DNA of 49,487 nucleotides. Source: Gordonia rhizosphera NBRC 16068 (lineage in GTDB: Bacteria > Actinomycetota > Actinomycetes > Mycobacteriales > Mycobacteriaceae). Made by a program: the position numbers and the translations under genes. The DNA lies in the NCBI RefSeq assembly GCF_000298195.1, contig NZ_BAHC01000171.1, positions 1 to 49,487 of the forward strand. The letters are read 5' to 3'. Positions 8,258 to 16,395 of this stretch are shown in pieces; the first letter of the stretch is position 1; every line of letters begins with the position of its first letter. A model generated the notes under the pieces. The model did not search any database. It was not told the DNA's origin and worked only from the letters and a program-made list of their open reading frames with translations.

Positions 8258-9619
8258 TCAGATCTTCGCGGCGTCCTTGTGTCTGGTGACCGGTTCGGCC
8301 AGCCGTTGCTCGTCGACCACGGTCTGCAGCCGCTCGATCGTCGCCTCCAGACCCTCACCGATGCGCTTGCCCGGAGTGAACGTCGCGGGCAGGTTCTTCA
8401 TACCGTTGATGAATCCGATCGATGGGTAGTGGATTGCCCCGTCCGGATCGCACACATAGTCGGGCATCCGATCGAGAACCTGAACCAGCATGCGCTTGAA
8501 CAGTTTTCGCGCAACATTCGATCCGATGCATCGGTGCACTCCGAGCCCGAAACTCGCGTGCCGGTTGCGGGATCGTTCCAGATCGATCTCGTTGGGATTC
8601 GGGAAGATCTCCGGGTTACGATTCGCCATGGCCCATGACAGCCACAGCCGGTCACCCTCGCGCAGCCGCACACCGTCGATCTCGGCATCGACGGCCACGG
8701 TCCGGCCGTCGCCCTGGGCCGGCGTGTAGAAGCGCAGGAATTCTTCGGTGGCCGAGTCGAGCATCGTGTCCAGGTTCTCGTGGAGCAGGCGGCGCTTGTC
8801 CGGGTTCTCCGAAAGCCACTCGAGAGAGTGTGCGGTCAGTGCCGTCGTCGTGTCGAACCCTCCGCCGATCAGCAACTGGCAGGCGCCGAACACGTCCATG
8901 TGGTCGACGGGAGCGCCGTCGACCACCAGCGAGTTCAGCGCATTGATCAGGCCGGGGCGCGGATTCTCCCGGATCCGGTGAATCCACGCGTCGAGTTGAC
9001 CCTCCGCTTCGCGAAGGCGCGTGATCACGTCGAAGATCTCCGGTGAGGTCGGATCGGTGTAGACCGAGGCGTGCACCGGTTCACAGTGGACGGACCAGTC
9101 CTGCAACGGCATTCCGAGAAGTCCCATGGTGACCACCGCCGGGACGATGTTCGCGAGGTCGTCGATGAAGTCGATCTTCCCCGTCTCGATCACCTCGTCG
9201 AGACACGCCCGGATCAGATCGTCGATGATCGGGACCCATCGGGCCACCGCGGCGGGAGACAGATAGGGGTTCAGCTGTTTTCGGTAGTCCTGTTGTTCCG
9301 GCGGGTCCATCTCGATGAAGCCGCTCCGGTGGCGCTCGCCGGGCTGATTCGGGATCTGGATTCCCTGATAGCCTGTCCGTTCTCCCTTGGGGTCGTAGTC
9401 GCTCGAGAGCAACTTGGGATCCCGCGCGATCTCGAAGACCTGCGCCATGTCGTTGGCCACCCAGTATCCGCCGTAGGAGTCAGACCAGGCGATCGGACAA
9501 TCGCGGTGCAGTTCCTCTGTCAGTTCGACGAAGGAATCACGAAAGTCCGTGGTATGACGGTCGAATTTGACCGGACACTGTCGGGTTCCGGGACGTGTGT
9601 CCACGTTCTCTGTTGTCAT
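8258..9619 (-). CDS. Cytochrome P450 monooxygenase (second)
   Basis: 453 residues from ATG 9619; a TTG nine bases further upstream is possible but has poorer ribosome-site spacing. The heme motif FGLGVHRCIG is at about 357-366 (Cys364), the I-helix is GGGFDTTTAL with the normal acid-Thr pair, and ExxR is EFLR. The protein is about 40 residues longer than the first P450, with a C-terminal tail (about residues 420-453) rich in charged residues. It is the last gene of SDR, ferredoxin, P450. The two P450s are clearly different in sequence, so two separate hydroxylations are likely. Confidence 0.92.
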   Translation of the reverse strand: MTTENVDTRPGTRQCPVKFDRHTTDFRDSFVELTEELHRDCPIAWSDSYGGYWVANDMAQVFEIARDPKLLSSDYDPKGERTGYQGIQIPNQPGERHRSGFIEMDPPEQQDYRKQLNPYLSPAAVARWVPIIDDLIRACLDEVIETGKIDFIDDLANIVPAVVTMGLLGMPLQDWSVHCEPVHASVYTDPTSPEIFDVITRLREAEGQLDAWIHRIRENPRPGLINALNSLVVDGAPVDHMDVFGACQLLIGGGFDTTTALTAHSLEWLSENPDKRRLLHENLDTMLDSATEEFLRFYTPAQGDGRTVAVDAEIDGVRLREGDRLWLSWAMANRNPEIFPNPNEIDLERSRNRHASFGLGVHRCIGSNVARKLFKRMLVQVLDRMPDYVCDPDGAIHYPSIGFINGMKNLPATFTPGKRIGEGLEATIERLQTVVDEQRLAEPVTRHKDAAKI

Positions 9620-9636
9620 CTCTTTCAAACCTTCGG

Positions 9637-9650
9637 TGAACTATAGTTCT
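9637..9650. promoter_or_regulatory. TGAAC-N4-GTTCA-type repeat between ferredoxin and P450
   Basis: TGAACTATAGTTCT matches the recurrent motif at 9 of 10 arm positions and lies just upstream of the P450 start, spanning the ferredoxin stop codon. It may be an internal operator or a chance match; the spacer TATA is like that of the other copies. Confidence 0.4.
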
Positions 9651-9832
9651 ACAATTGCCCGCTCGGGGCACGACATCATCGCGTTGCGAACGCCGGCCAC
9701 CTGATCGGCCGGGATCTCCCCGTCGATAGCCGTGGCATGACCGTCGACATCATCGAGGGTGAAGATGTCGGGCGCCGCCATCCAACAGAGCGTGTGCCCC
9801 TGGCACTGGTCGGGATCTACTCGGACCTTCAT
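9641..9832 (-). CDS. P450-type single-cluster ferredoxin (CxxHxxC)
   Basis: 63 residues. The cluster ligands are in CQGHTLC and in the distal CPERA, the standard C-x5-C...CP pattern with His in the middle. The start MKVRVDPDQC is nearly the same as that of the other ferredoxin (MKVTVDWDLC), as expected for paralogues. It sits 21 bp before the second P450 and is probably its direct electron donor. No reductase gene is nearby other than the one at 1,613. Confidence 0.9.
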   Translation of the reverse strand: MKVRVDPDQCQGHTLCWMAAPDIFTLDDVDGHATAIDGEIPADQVAGVRNAMMSCPERAIVEL

Positions 9833-9886
9833 GATCTGCCCTTCTGACTCGGCTCGACGCGAGTCCGTGTGGAATCGGAAACGAAC

Positions 9887-10753
9887 TCAGACATGGAAAC
9901 TGTGGAACTTCAGATACGAACCCGCGTCGACCCGCATCTGTGTCCCGGTGACGTAGCGCGACTCGTCGGAGGCAAGGTAGACGACGGCATTGCTGATGTC
10001 GACCGGCTCGATCCACGGGATCGGCATGGCCTGCTGCTCTGGGAAGGCCAACAATGCGTCCTCGGCGGTGGGGTGCTCGAGGTCGGGACGGAATGCCTTG
10101 TACATCGGTTCGGACTGCAGCATGTCGGTGTTGCAGTTGGTCGGATGAACCACGTTGGCACGGATCATCTTCGGCGCCAGCACTCGCGCCAGCTCGTGAA
10201 TGTAGCTCGACAGACCCAGTTTGGCAACCGTGTATCCCTGACCACCCGGATCGGCCCCGGGAGCCGGCATGTTGTCGAAGTCCATGAACGCGGCCGCCGA
10301 ACCGGTCGCGATGATCGACGCACCTTCCTGCAGGTACGGTACCGCTGCGTGAATGGCGTTGAACACGCCGAGCATGTTGGTATCGATGACGTCGAGCCAG
10401 GCCTGCACGTTGCCGTTCGACCCCATCGGCGCGATCCCCGCCTGCGCCACCACGATGTCCAGGCGCCCGAGTTCCGCGACACCGTTCTTGACCGCCTCGG
10501 CCAGCTGGGCCCGTTCGCGGACATCGGCTTTGGCCGTCACGATCCGCCGGTCGTACTTCTCCACGAGGCGGGCGGTCTCCTCGAGATCCTCCTGCCGAGC
10601 GAGCGGATATCCGTTGCTGTCGATGTCCTCACAGAGGTCGACGGCGATGATGTCGGCGCCCTCCTCGGCGAGACGGACCGCGTGACTGCGTCCCTGCCCG
10701 CGTGCTGCACCGGTGATGAAGGCGACCTTGCCCTCGACTCGTCCTTGACTCAT
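9887..10753 (-). CDS. Mycofactocin-coupled short-chain dehydrogenase
   Basis: 288 residues. The N-terminus (GKVAFITGAARGQGRSHAVR) and the insertion after the second strand (D-L-C, then EDLEETARLVE and DVRERAQL) are hallmarks of the mycofactocin-coupled SDR group, which holds its NAD tightly and passes electrons to the peptide-derived redox cofactor mycofactocin. The catalytic pair is YTVAK. The upstream Ser of the triad is in ATGSAAAF. Mycofactocin SDRs typically oxidise alcohols, here plausibly a P450 product. It is the first gene before the ferredoxin and second P450, 54 bp apart. Confidence 0.88.
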   Translation of the reverse strand: MSQGRVEGKVAFITGAARGQGRSHAVRLAEEGADIIAVDLCEDIDSNGYPLARQEDLEETARLVEKYDRRIVTAKADVRERAQLAEAVKNGVAELGRLDIVVAQAGIAPMGSNGNVQAWLDVIDTNMLGVFNAIHAAVPYLQEGASIIATGSAAAFMDFDNMPAPGADPGGQGYTVAKLGLSSYIHELARVLAPKMIRANVVHPTNCNTDMLQSEPMYKAFRPDLEHPTAEDALLAFPEQQAMPIPWIEPVDISNAVVYLASDESRYVTGTQMRVDAGSYLKFHSFHV

Positions 10754-10990
10754 TTGATGTTCCTCCTGTTGATGGTCGTCAATCCGTAAAGCACCTCGCG
10801 GGCCTGGGGTTTGTCGAGCGCCAATGCGATGCCGCGTCTACTCCGGTTCGGGTGCTCCATGATGGGCGCGAACCCGCCATCGGCACGGCGCGGACTGAGA
10901 TATCGATCACCACGGTACAGCTATTCGATTCATATCACAATGGGATCAGTAGATTGAACATAAGTTCATTCCAGTTCTCCGCCGTCTCGG
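10754..10990. promoter_or_regulatory. Upstream region of SDR-ferredoxin-P450 operon with operator
   Basis: 237 bp without a gene. It contains TGAACATAAGTTCA at 10,955-10,968, a perfect copy of the recurrent motif. Immediately next to it on the minus strand is TCAATCTACTGA, a 12-mer that also occurs at 16,339-16,350 before another SDR gene. The distance from the motif to the SDR start is about 200 bp, so the promoter probably lies in the left half. Confidence 0.55.
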
Positions 10991-11869
10991 TCAGCTGCGC
11001 GGGGCACCCATCCGACCGAGGGCCCCATCCGCGGCATCCCACAACGGTCCATTCCCGAATTCGTTGTCTCCCAATAATTCTGCGAGGATGCCAACGTCTT
11101 TGCGTAACAACGGACCGGCGGTTGTGGCGAGTGTCCCGAACTCACCCCCCCTCGGACCCAACAGTGACATGGCGAAGCTCGCACCGGTTCCGTGCGAGAT
11201 CACCTCACCGACCCGCACAGGATCGACGCCCAGCGATCGACCGATATCGAGGATCGCAGCGGAGGCCTCCAGGTGGGCAGCCAGCAGCGCGTTGTTGAGC
11301 AGCTTCGCGACCTCGCCCGCGCCGACCTCATCGCCAAGGTGTACGACCGGGTCACCATAGGTGCGGAACACCGGCGAGCACCGCTCGGCCGCCTGCGCAT
11401 CGCCGCCCACCATCACGAGCAATCGGCCGGCGTCTGCCGCCGGACCGCCACCACTGACCGGCGCATCGATGACCGTGATACCCCGCGCGGCGCCGATCTC
11501 GGCCATCCGCACACAGGTGGCCGGGTGCACCGTGCTGTGGATGGCCACCACGCCCCCGTCCTTCATGCCCTCGAACACACCGTCGGGCCCGGTCAGCACC
11601 GCCTCCACACCGGCATCGTCCACCACGCAGACGCAGACCAGATCGCTCATGCGCGCCAGTTCGGCGGGCGATTCCGCGACTGATGCGGCGGTCTCGGCGA
11701 ACGACTCCAGGGTCTGCGGGCGTCGCGCCCATAGCGTCACCCGATGACCGGCCGCGATGATCCTCCGCGCCATGGGACCGCCCTGGCTGCCGAGCCCGAT
11801 GAACCCGACACGAAGGGTCTCGGACTCGCTCGTGGTCGATGTCACGCTGTCGGTCGCCGCCTCGGTCAT
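10991..11869 (-). CDS. NAD(P)-dependent beta-hydroxyacid dehydrogenase (3-hydroxyisobutyrate dehydrogenase family)
   Basis: 292 residues. The Rossmann motif VGFIGLGSQGGPMARR (about 21-36) is the diagnostic start of the family. The substrate motif DAPVSGGGPAADAG and the catalytic Lys in EVAKLLNNALLAAHLE are present. Members oxidise 3-hydroxyisobutyrate, tartronate semialdehyde or related acids. The first 17 residues are Ser/Thr rich and may be disordered. The gene diverges from the VOC gene at 12,086 and lies upstream of the SDR-P450 operon, separated by 237 bp. Substrate unknown. Confidence 0.86.
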   Translation of the reverse strand: MTEAATDSVTSTTSESETLRVGFIGLGSQGGPMARRIIAAGHRVTLWARRPQTLESFAETAASVAESPAELARMSDLVCVCVVDDAGVEAVLTGPDGVFEGMKDGGVVAIHSTVHPATCVRMAEIGAARGITVIDAPVSGGGPAADAGRLLVMVGGDAQAAERCSPVFRTYGDPVVHLGDEVGAGEVAKLLNNALLAAHLEASAAILDIGRSLGVDPVRVGEVISHGTGASFAMSLLGPRGGEFGTLATTAGPLLRKDVGILAELLGDNEFGNGPLWDAADGALGRMGAPRS

Positions 11870-12085
11870 CGAAATACCCTCTCGTCGTGAGTGCCCGGAT
11901 TCATGCGCAGCCGCGGAGAACCTCCCCCAACCGGCGACGCCGTGCCTGTGATTCCATTCACGTTACGGTGATTGCATGACTAGATCAATCGGCAGTATTT
12001 GCCGTACAGTTTGATGAACGGATGCTCAGGGAGTTGAACGACTCCGAATCCGAGCTCTCGACAGGCGACACAGGAGGTCCGCCAC
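11870..12085. promoter_or_regulatory. Divergent promoter region with inverted repeat
   Basis: 216 bp between divergent starts. CGGCA-GTATT-TGCCG (11,990-12,004) is a 15-bp inverted repeat in an AT-richer stretch. TGAAC-GGAT-GCTCA at 12,015-12,028 matches the recurrent operator at 9 of 10 arm positions but with an atypical spacer. ACAGGAGG-type ribosome site stands before ATG 12086. Confidence 0.45.
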
Positions 12086-12991
12086 ATGACACTTGGAAAG
12101 ATCTCTCACCTCATCCACATGACGGGCGACCTGGCCGCCCTCGACGCCTGGTACGACGACGTGTTCGGCGTGAAGCGAGGCTGGATGGACAACGACTTCC
12201 TGGACATGGAGTTGCGTGACGCCTCATTGTTGACTGTCGGCGACATCGTCATCGAAACGGTCGCGCCGTCATTCCATGTCGACGGATGGGACTCCTACCC
12301 GCTCGGCAGGTTCTACAACCGGTTCGGCGACCACTGGCATTCGATCTCCTGGTACGCGGACGAAACCATGTCCCACTGGAAGAAATTGCACGACAACAAC
12401 ATCCGCATTCTGGGATCCGCCGGGGCGAAGGCCGACACGCTACCGAGATACGACGCGCCGCTGTTCACCCACCCACGCGACACCATTGCACAGCTCGAAA
12501 TCGAGCCGCCCTGCGATTTCGCCGATGCGGACCCGCGCCAGCAGAGCGGCTACGACCCACTCTGGTGGGTGAACAACCATCCCCTCGGGCTCTACGGGCT
12601 GTCCTACACCACCGTGCTGACCGACGACCTCGAGAAAGCGAAGAAGGTCTTCGTCGACCTGCTCGACGGCGACCTCCTCGAGGAATCCTCCTCGAAACTC
12701 ACCGGCACCGATGACATCTATGTGAAGGTTGGCGATGCCGTCATCCAGGCATCCCGACCCATCCGTGAGGACACCATCGCCGCAGACGATTTCCGGTCGA
12801 GCGGCGAGATTCACCACGCTGCCTGCTTCCGGGTGGCCGACCTCGACAAGGCCGAGATCTATCTCGAGTCAAAGGGTATACGGACCGTCGCCCGCGACGA
12901 GCACACCGTATTGAGCGACCCACGCACCACGCACGGTGCGGTGTTCCGCTGGACCGATCGCCTGATCCCCGGCGGGACGTACACGTCGTAG
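12086..12991 (+). CDS. VOC-superfamily (glyoxalase/extradiol dioxygenase fold) two-domain protein
   Basis: 301 residues with two vicinal-oxygen-chelate modules, one starting at residue 5 (ISHLIHMTGDLAALDAWYDD) and one near residue 170 (LYGLSYTTVLTDDLEKAKK). VOC proteins use a metal held by His and Glu for dioxygenation, isomerisation or lyase reactions. His8 in the first module and the HWHSISW segment are candidate ligands, and IHHAAC occurs near the end. It is not long or conserved enough in what I see to call it an extradiol dioxygenase. It diverges from the hydroxyacid dehydrogenase gene. Confidence 0.75.
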   Translation: MTLGKISHLIHMTGDLAALDAWYDDVFGVKRGWMDNDFLDMELRDASLLTVGDIVIETVAPSFHVDGWDSYPLGRFYNRFGDHWHSISWYADETMSHWKKLHDNNIRILGSAGAKADTLPRYDAPLFTHPRDTIAQLEIEPPCDFADADPRQQSGYDPLWWVNNHPLGLYGLSYTTVLTDDLEKAKKVFVDLLDGDLLEESSSKLTGTDDIYVKVGDAVIQASRPIREDTIAADDFRSSGEIHHAACFRVADLDKAEIYLESKGIRTVARDEHTVLSDPRTTHGAVFRWTDRLIPGGTYTS

Positions 12992-13096
12992 TCTGCGGGC
13001 CTCAGCGACCGCCCCTGAAGTCCACACGTGAGCAGTGCGCGAAAACCGTGGCGTCGATGGCCGCCCGATACCGTGAGGTCTTCAGGGACTCAGGCC

Positions 13097-13879
13097 TCAT
13101 TCGCGCAACCACTCCTTGATGTGATGAGGCCGCGCGCTGAACGTGTCGTGGACGAACTCGAGGAACTCTTCGGTATCGGTGGGCCAACCCTCTTCGTCGG
13201 TCGTCTTCGACACCGTCGACACCAGAATGAACGACGAGACGACCGCGAAGTACAGGCGTGCCAGGGCAATCGGGGAACCCGGCCGCAACGTACCGTCGGC
13301 CTGCCCCTTTTCGATCAAGTCGGAGAGATAGCCGAGCACGCGCTTGTTGTAGTGAATCCAGGCATCCGGAAGTACCGCACCCCGGGATCGCGCCATGCGC
13401 GAGATCTCCGCGGACAACGCGCCCCACGCGGGATGTTTCAGCGCGTGGTCGATCTGGATCTGCGCCAGGCGCACCAGCCGTTCATCGGCCGGCACGTCGT
13501 CGGGGATACTGTTCTGGATCGAGTCGACCGCGATACTGCGACGCATCAGTACCTGTTCGTACAGGTCGTCCTTGCTCTCGAAGAACGTGTAGATCGAGCC
13601 CACGGAGAACTCACACCGGGACGCGACATCCTTGAGGCCCGTGTCGTGATACCCGCGCTCGGCAAACAACTCCTCAGCGGTGTCGAGGATCTGTTCACGG
13701 GACATGTCGATCCGCTGCTGGCGACGGATCTCACGTGGGCTCGGCGTGTCGGGGACCGCGGCATCGGGCTTGGTTTGCGCGCGCTTCGACGTCGTCGCTG
13801 CCTTGGTCGTCGCTGCCTTGGTCGTCGCTGCCTTGGTCGTCGCTGTCTTGGCCGTCGTCGTTGTCTTCGCCTTCGCCAT
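13097..13879 (-). CDS. TetR-family regulator with repetitive Lys/Ala/Thr N-terminal tail
   Basis: 260 residues from ATG 13879, chosen because TAGGAGG lies 9 bp upstream; a GTG at 13900 overlaps that site and is unlikely. Residues about 60-105 form the TetR HTH (REQILDTAEELFAERGYHDT, then SVGSIYTFFESKDDLYEQ). The preceding tail has KAATT repeats encoded by 15-bp tandem repeats (13,791-13,850). Such basic Ala-Lys tails are rare in TetR proteins but known from mycobacterial DNA-binding proteins, where they add non-specific DNA affinity. The gene lies between the VOC and DUF35-thiolase genes and is a candidate controller of the TGAAC-N4-GTTCA motif. Confidence 0.88.
   Translation of the reverse strand: MAKAKTTTTAKTATTKAATTKAATTKAATTSKRAQTKPDAAVPDTPSPREIRRQQRIDMSREQILDTAEELFAERGYHDTGLKDVASRCEFSVGSIYTFFESKDDLYEQVLMRRSIAVDSIQNSIPDDVPADERLVRLAQIQIDHALKHPAWGALSAEISRMARSRGAVLPDAWIHYNKRVLGYLSDLIEKGQADGTLRPGSPIALARLYFAVVSSFILVSTVSKTTDEEGWPTDTEEFLEFVHDTFSARPHHIKEWLRE
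13791..13850. repeat. Four tandem 15-bp repeats inside the TetR gene
   Basis: The unit GTCGTCGCTGCCTTG is present at 13,791, 13,806, 13,821 and, with one change, at 13,836. On the coding strand each encodes a KAATT pentad. The copy number could vary between strains by slippage without shifting the frame. Confidence 0.85.
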
Positions 13880-14100
13880 TCCGTTCTCGCCTCCTACCAC
13901 CAGCCTGCATGTCCACCGACCGAACGAACAGCTGTGTACCCAACTGAACCACTACTAACTGTGTTGAATCCAGCATACGCGGCAGCAACCTCGCCGCCGC
14001 GCAACCCTGAGCGTGCAGGTCATGGGCATTCGGGTGGCCCGACCCGAGCACGCGCCTGCCGCCTGCTCCTACACCGCGTGTCTCGGTGTCTCCGTGGGGC

Positions 14101-15771
14101 TCATGACTCGGCTCTCAACAACATCACCCCGCTGGGAGTGAGCCCTCCACTGCTGACCACTCCGACCCGCGCTCCGTCCACTTGACGCACCCCGGCCTCG
14201 CCCCGCAATTGTGTGACCGCCTCGTGGATCAGGCCCATCCCGTGAGTCCGACCGTGGGAGAGCTGGCCGCCATGAGTGTTCAATGGCAGCACCCCGCCTC
14301 GAGCGATCGTGTGACCGCCGTCGAGGAAGTCCCTGGCCTCGCCGATTCCGCAGAAACCCAGCGCCTCGATCCACGAGACACAGTTGAAGGTGAACCCGTC
14401 GTAGAGTTCGGCGACATCGACGTCGGCAGGACGGAGGTCGGTACGCGTCCACAGGTGTGCCGCCGGCCCGAGCACCTGCGGCTCGTGGGTCGAGGTGCTC
14501 TGATCCCAGTCGATCTTCTCGATGAGTTGCGTGCCCACCGCTTCGACCCGAACCGGCGCTTTGGCCAGGTCGGGCACCGTGTCGGCCGCGGAGACGATCA
14601 CCGCCACCGACGCATCGCACGGCACATCGCAGTCATAGAGCCCGAACGGCGTGGTGATGGTGCGGGCCGACAGGTACTCGTCCATCGTCAACGGGTCGCG
14701 GTAGATCGCGGTGGGATTGAGCGCCGCGTTCGCGCGCTGGTTGAGCGCGATCCATCCGAGTGTCTCCCGAGTGGTGCCGTACTTGTGGAAATGGCGGTGT
14801 GCGGACTGGGCCAGGGTGTGCGCCGCCGATACCGCGCCGAACGGCAACGACCAGCCCATCAGTCCGGCGACCCGGCCGTCACCCGGAGACGGTAGGCGGC
14901 CCTCTCGGACCAGTTGTCCGCGAGTCGATTCCCACACCGTCCGGAAGCAGAGTACATGTCGTGCCAGACCGGACGCGACGGCCAGCATGGCCGCGATCAC
15001 CGAGCCACCGGGCCCGAAGGTCTCCCCGCCGCCGTTGTACCAGGTCGGCCGGATCCGCAGCGCCGACTCCAGAGCGGTCACCCCTCCCTCGCTGTGGCCG
15101 CTCTCCACACCACCCGCCGGATAGGTCGACAATCCGTCGATGTCGTCGAAGCTCAGCCCTGCGTCGGCAACCGCCCGCTCACACGCCTCGATGGTCAAGG
15201 CGAGCGGGTTGCGCATCAACCGCCGACCCATCTCAGAGGCACCGACCCCGCTGATCACCACCTTGTCCTCGAACTTGTCCGCTGAGACCATCGGTCGCAC
15301 GTGGCGTGCGTAGTCCTCCGGCGCGATCTCGTCGTCAGGGAGTTCGCGGGCAACGGTGTCGTCGGTACTTGGTCGAAACAGCGGAAACCACACGTCGTCC
15401 GACTGCTCGAACACGACCTCGACGGGCATCCCGAGCTCGATCGCGTCGGCATCGCAGTCGATCAGCCGCGTGGTGAGTCGCACTCGCGGATCCTCGTCGA
15501 GCGCCACCTCCGCCACCACGTAGGGAGGCGGTAGACCGGGTAGTCCGAAACGCTCATTGACAGTGTAGCCGAACAGGATTCCATTTCCGGAGACGATGCG
15601 CTCGTGCGTCTCGGCGGCGCGACACGACGGGCAGATCGGTTTCGGCGGGTGAATCAGCGAGCTACAGGAGAGGCATTCCTGGATGCGCAACTGCCCGTCT
15701 TTGCCCGAGGTCCAGTAGAACTCGGTCTCCGGAAGGACAAGCGGGAGAACGCGGCCGGACGATTCGGTCAT
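14101..15771 (-). CDS. DUF35 (zinc-ribbon/OB-fold) fused to a thiolase-like lipid-transfer protein; probable retro-aldolase
   Basis: 556 residues joining two modules that are usually separate. Residues 1-165 are DUF35: a zinc ribbon with C33, C36, C47 and C50, then an OB fold (GNGILFGYTVNER, YVVAEVALDEDPRVRL). Residues about 170-556 are thiolase-fold of the Ltp/SCP2 type (KVVISGVGASEMGRR, LYDGFTF, LPLNTHGGQLSHGRTHG). The nucleophilic cysteine of true thiolases is not found at the expected GGGETFGPGGS site. In steroid degradation, Ltp2 with a DUF35 partner cleaves side-chain beta-hydroxyacyl-CoA esters by retro-aldol chemistry; the same reaction on a different CoA ester is inferred here. Confidence 0.87.
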   Translation of the reverse strand: MTESSGRVLPLVLPETEFYWTSGKDGQLRIQECLSCSSLIHPPKPICPSCRAAETHERIVSGNGILFGYTVNERFGLPGLPPPYVVAEVALDEDPRVRLTTRLIDCDADAIELGMPVEVVFEQSDDVWFPLFRPSTDDTVARELPDDEIAPEDYARHVRPMVSADKFEDKVVISGVGASEMGRRLMRNPLALTIEACERAVADAGLSFDDIDGLSTYPAGGVESGHSEGGVTALESALRIRPTWYNGGGETFGPGGSVIAAMLAVASGLARHVLCFRTVWESTRGQLVREGRLPSPGDGRVAGLMGWSLPFGAVSAAHTLAQSAHRHFHKYGTTRETLGWIALNQRANAALNPTAIYRDPLTMDEYLSARTITTPFGLYDCDVPCDASVAVIVSAADTVPDLAKAPVRVEAVGTQLIEKIDWDQSTSTHEPQVLGPAAHLWTRTDLRPADVDVAELYDGFTFNCVSWIEALGFCGIGEARDFLDGGHTIARGGVLPLNTHGGQLSHGRTHGMGLIHEAVTQLRGEAGVRQVDGARVGVVSSGGLTPSGVMLLRAES

Positions 15772-15965
15772 GTGATCGCACTTTCAGTTGGAGGAGGCCA
15801 TCGAGGGTGCCGACACTGTGGTCGGCGAGCAGACGGCGTACGCGTTTCCCGGTGTTCATCCGGGCAGTTCATCGTTCTCGTCGGGGACGGCGATCTCGAC
15901 ACCTAGGTGGTCAGTCGGGAATCACCTCGAGCACTCGCTTGATCACTCCACGGCATGCCAGATGG
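15772..15965. other. Gap without a recognised gene
   Basis: 194 bp between the small protein and the DUF35-thiolase gene. Short coding-looking pieces exist on the minus strand (for example GVIKRVLEVIPD ending at 15,911), but none has a clear start and family. GTTGGAGGAGGCC-like purine runs are on the wrong strand for a ribosome site. Confidence 0.4.
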
Positions 15966-16271
15966 TCAGTCCGACGCGGGCAGCGGCCGCGGCGTCTTGA
16001 GCTGCAGGGGAGTTCCGTTGACCGCGAGTTCTCCGGCGCCCGCAGCCACGCACAGCACCTCGACGGTGCCATCGGGGTCCTCATAGCGTTTGCCCATCTC
16101 GACGGCAAAACCGTCGGCGGCCACCGCCGACGTGGTCAGTTCGTCCCCGGAACGGGCGACGGACTCTCCGCCACAGGTGATCTCGATGTCGGGGCGATCA
16201 ACCCGAACCACCACCAGACTCACGCTCGACACCCGGCTTCGCAACCGCTCGCCCACTTTGTACTCGGCCAT
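15966..16271 (-). CDS. Small conserved protein of unknown function
   Basis: 101 residues with protein-like composition (starts MAEYKVGERLRS; ends in a Lys-Thr-Pro-Arg-Pro tail). I recall similar short proteins near acyl-CoA ligase and thiolase genes of actinobacteria, but cannot name a function. One Cys (EITCGG) and one in VLCVAAG could bind metal. No signal peptide or membrane segment. It lies upstream of the DUF35-thiolase gene in the same direction with a 194-bp gap, and diverges from the SDR at 16,396. Confidence 0.65.
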   Translation of the reverse strand: MAEYKVGERLRSRVSSVSLVVVRVDRPDIEITCGGESVARSGDELTTSAVAADGFAVEMGKRYEDPDGTVEVLCVAAGAGELAVNGTPLQLKTPRPLPASD

Positions 16272-16343
16272 ATGCGTCTCACCATTCCTTCGCTCGAGGG
16301 CTCACGCTCACTCGTCCGATCGATTCTTACAATTGCGATCAAT

Positions 16344-16361
16344 CTACTGAGCAGTAGTTCA
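16344..16361. promoter_or_regulatory. Operator-like repeats upstream of SDR 16,396
   Basis: CTACTG-AG-CAGTAG (16,344-16,357) is an inverted repeat, and TGAGC-AGTA-GTTCA (16,348-16,361) matches the recurrent TGAAC-N4-GTTCA motif at 9 of 10 arm positions. They lie about 40 bp before the SDR start, between divergent genes. Confidence 0.5.
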
Positions 16362-16395
16362 CTTTTTTGTACTCTAACACAGAGGAGGCTTGAAG

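Noticed and set aside
13680..13958. Plus-strand frame with alternating Ala/Leu/Val that looks like membrane helices
   Set aside because: It is the complement of the KAATT repeats in the TetR gene, not an independent membrane protein.
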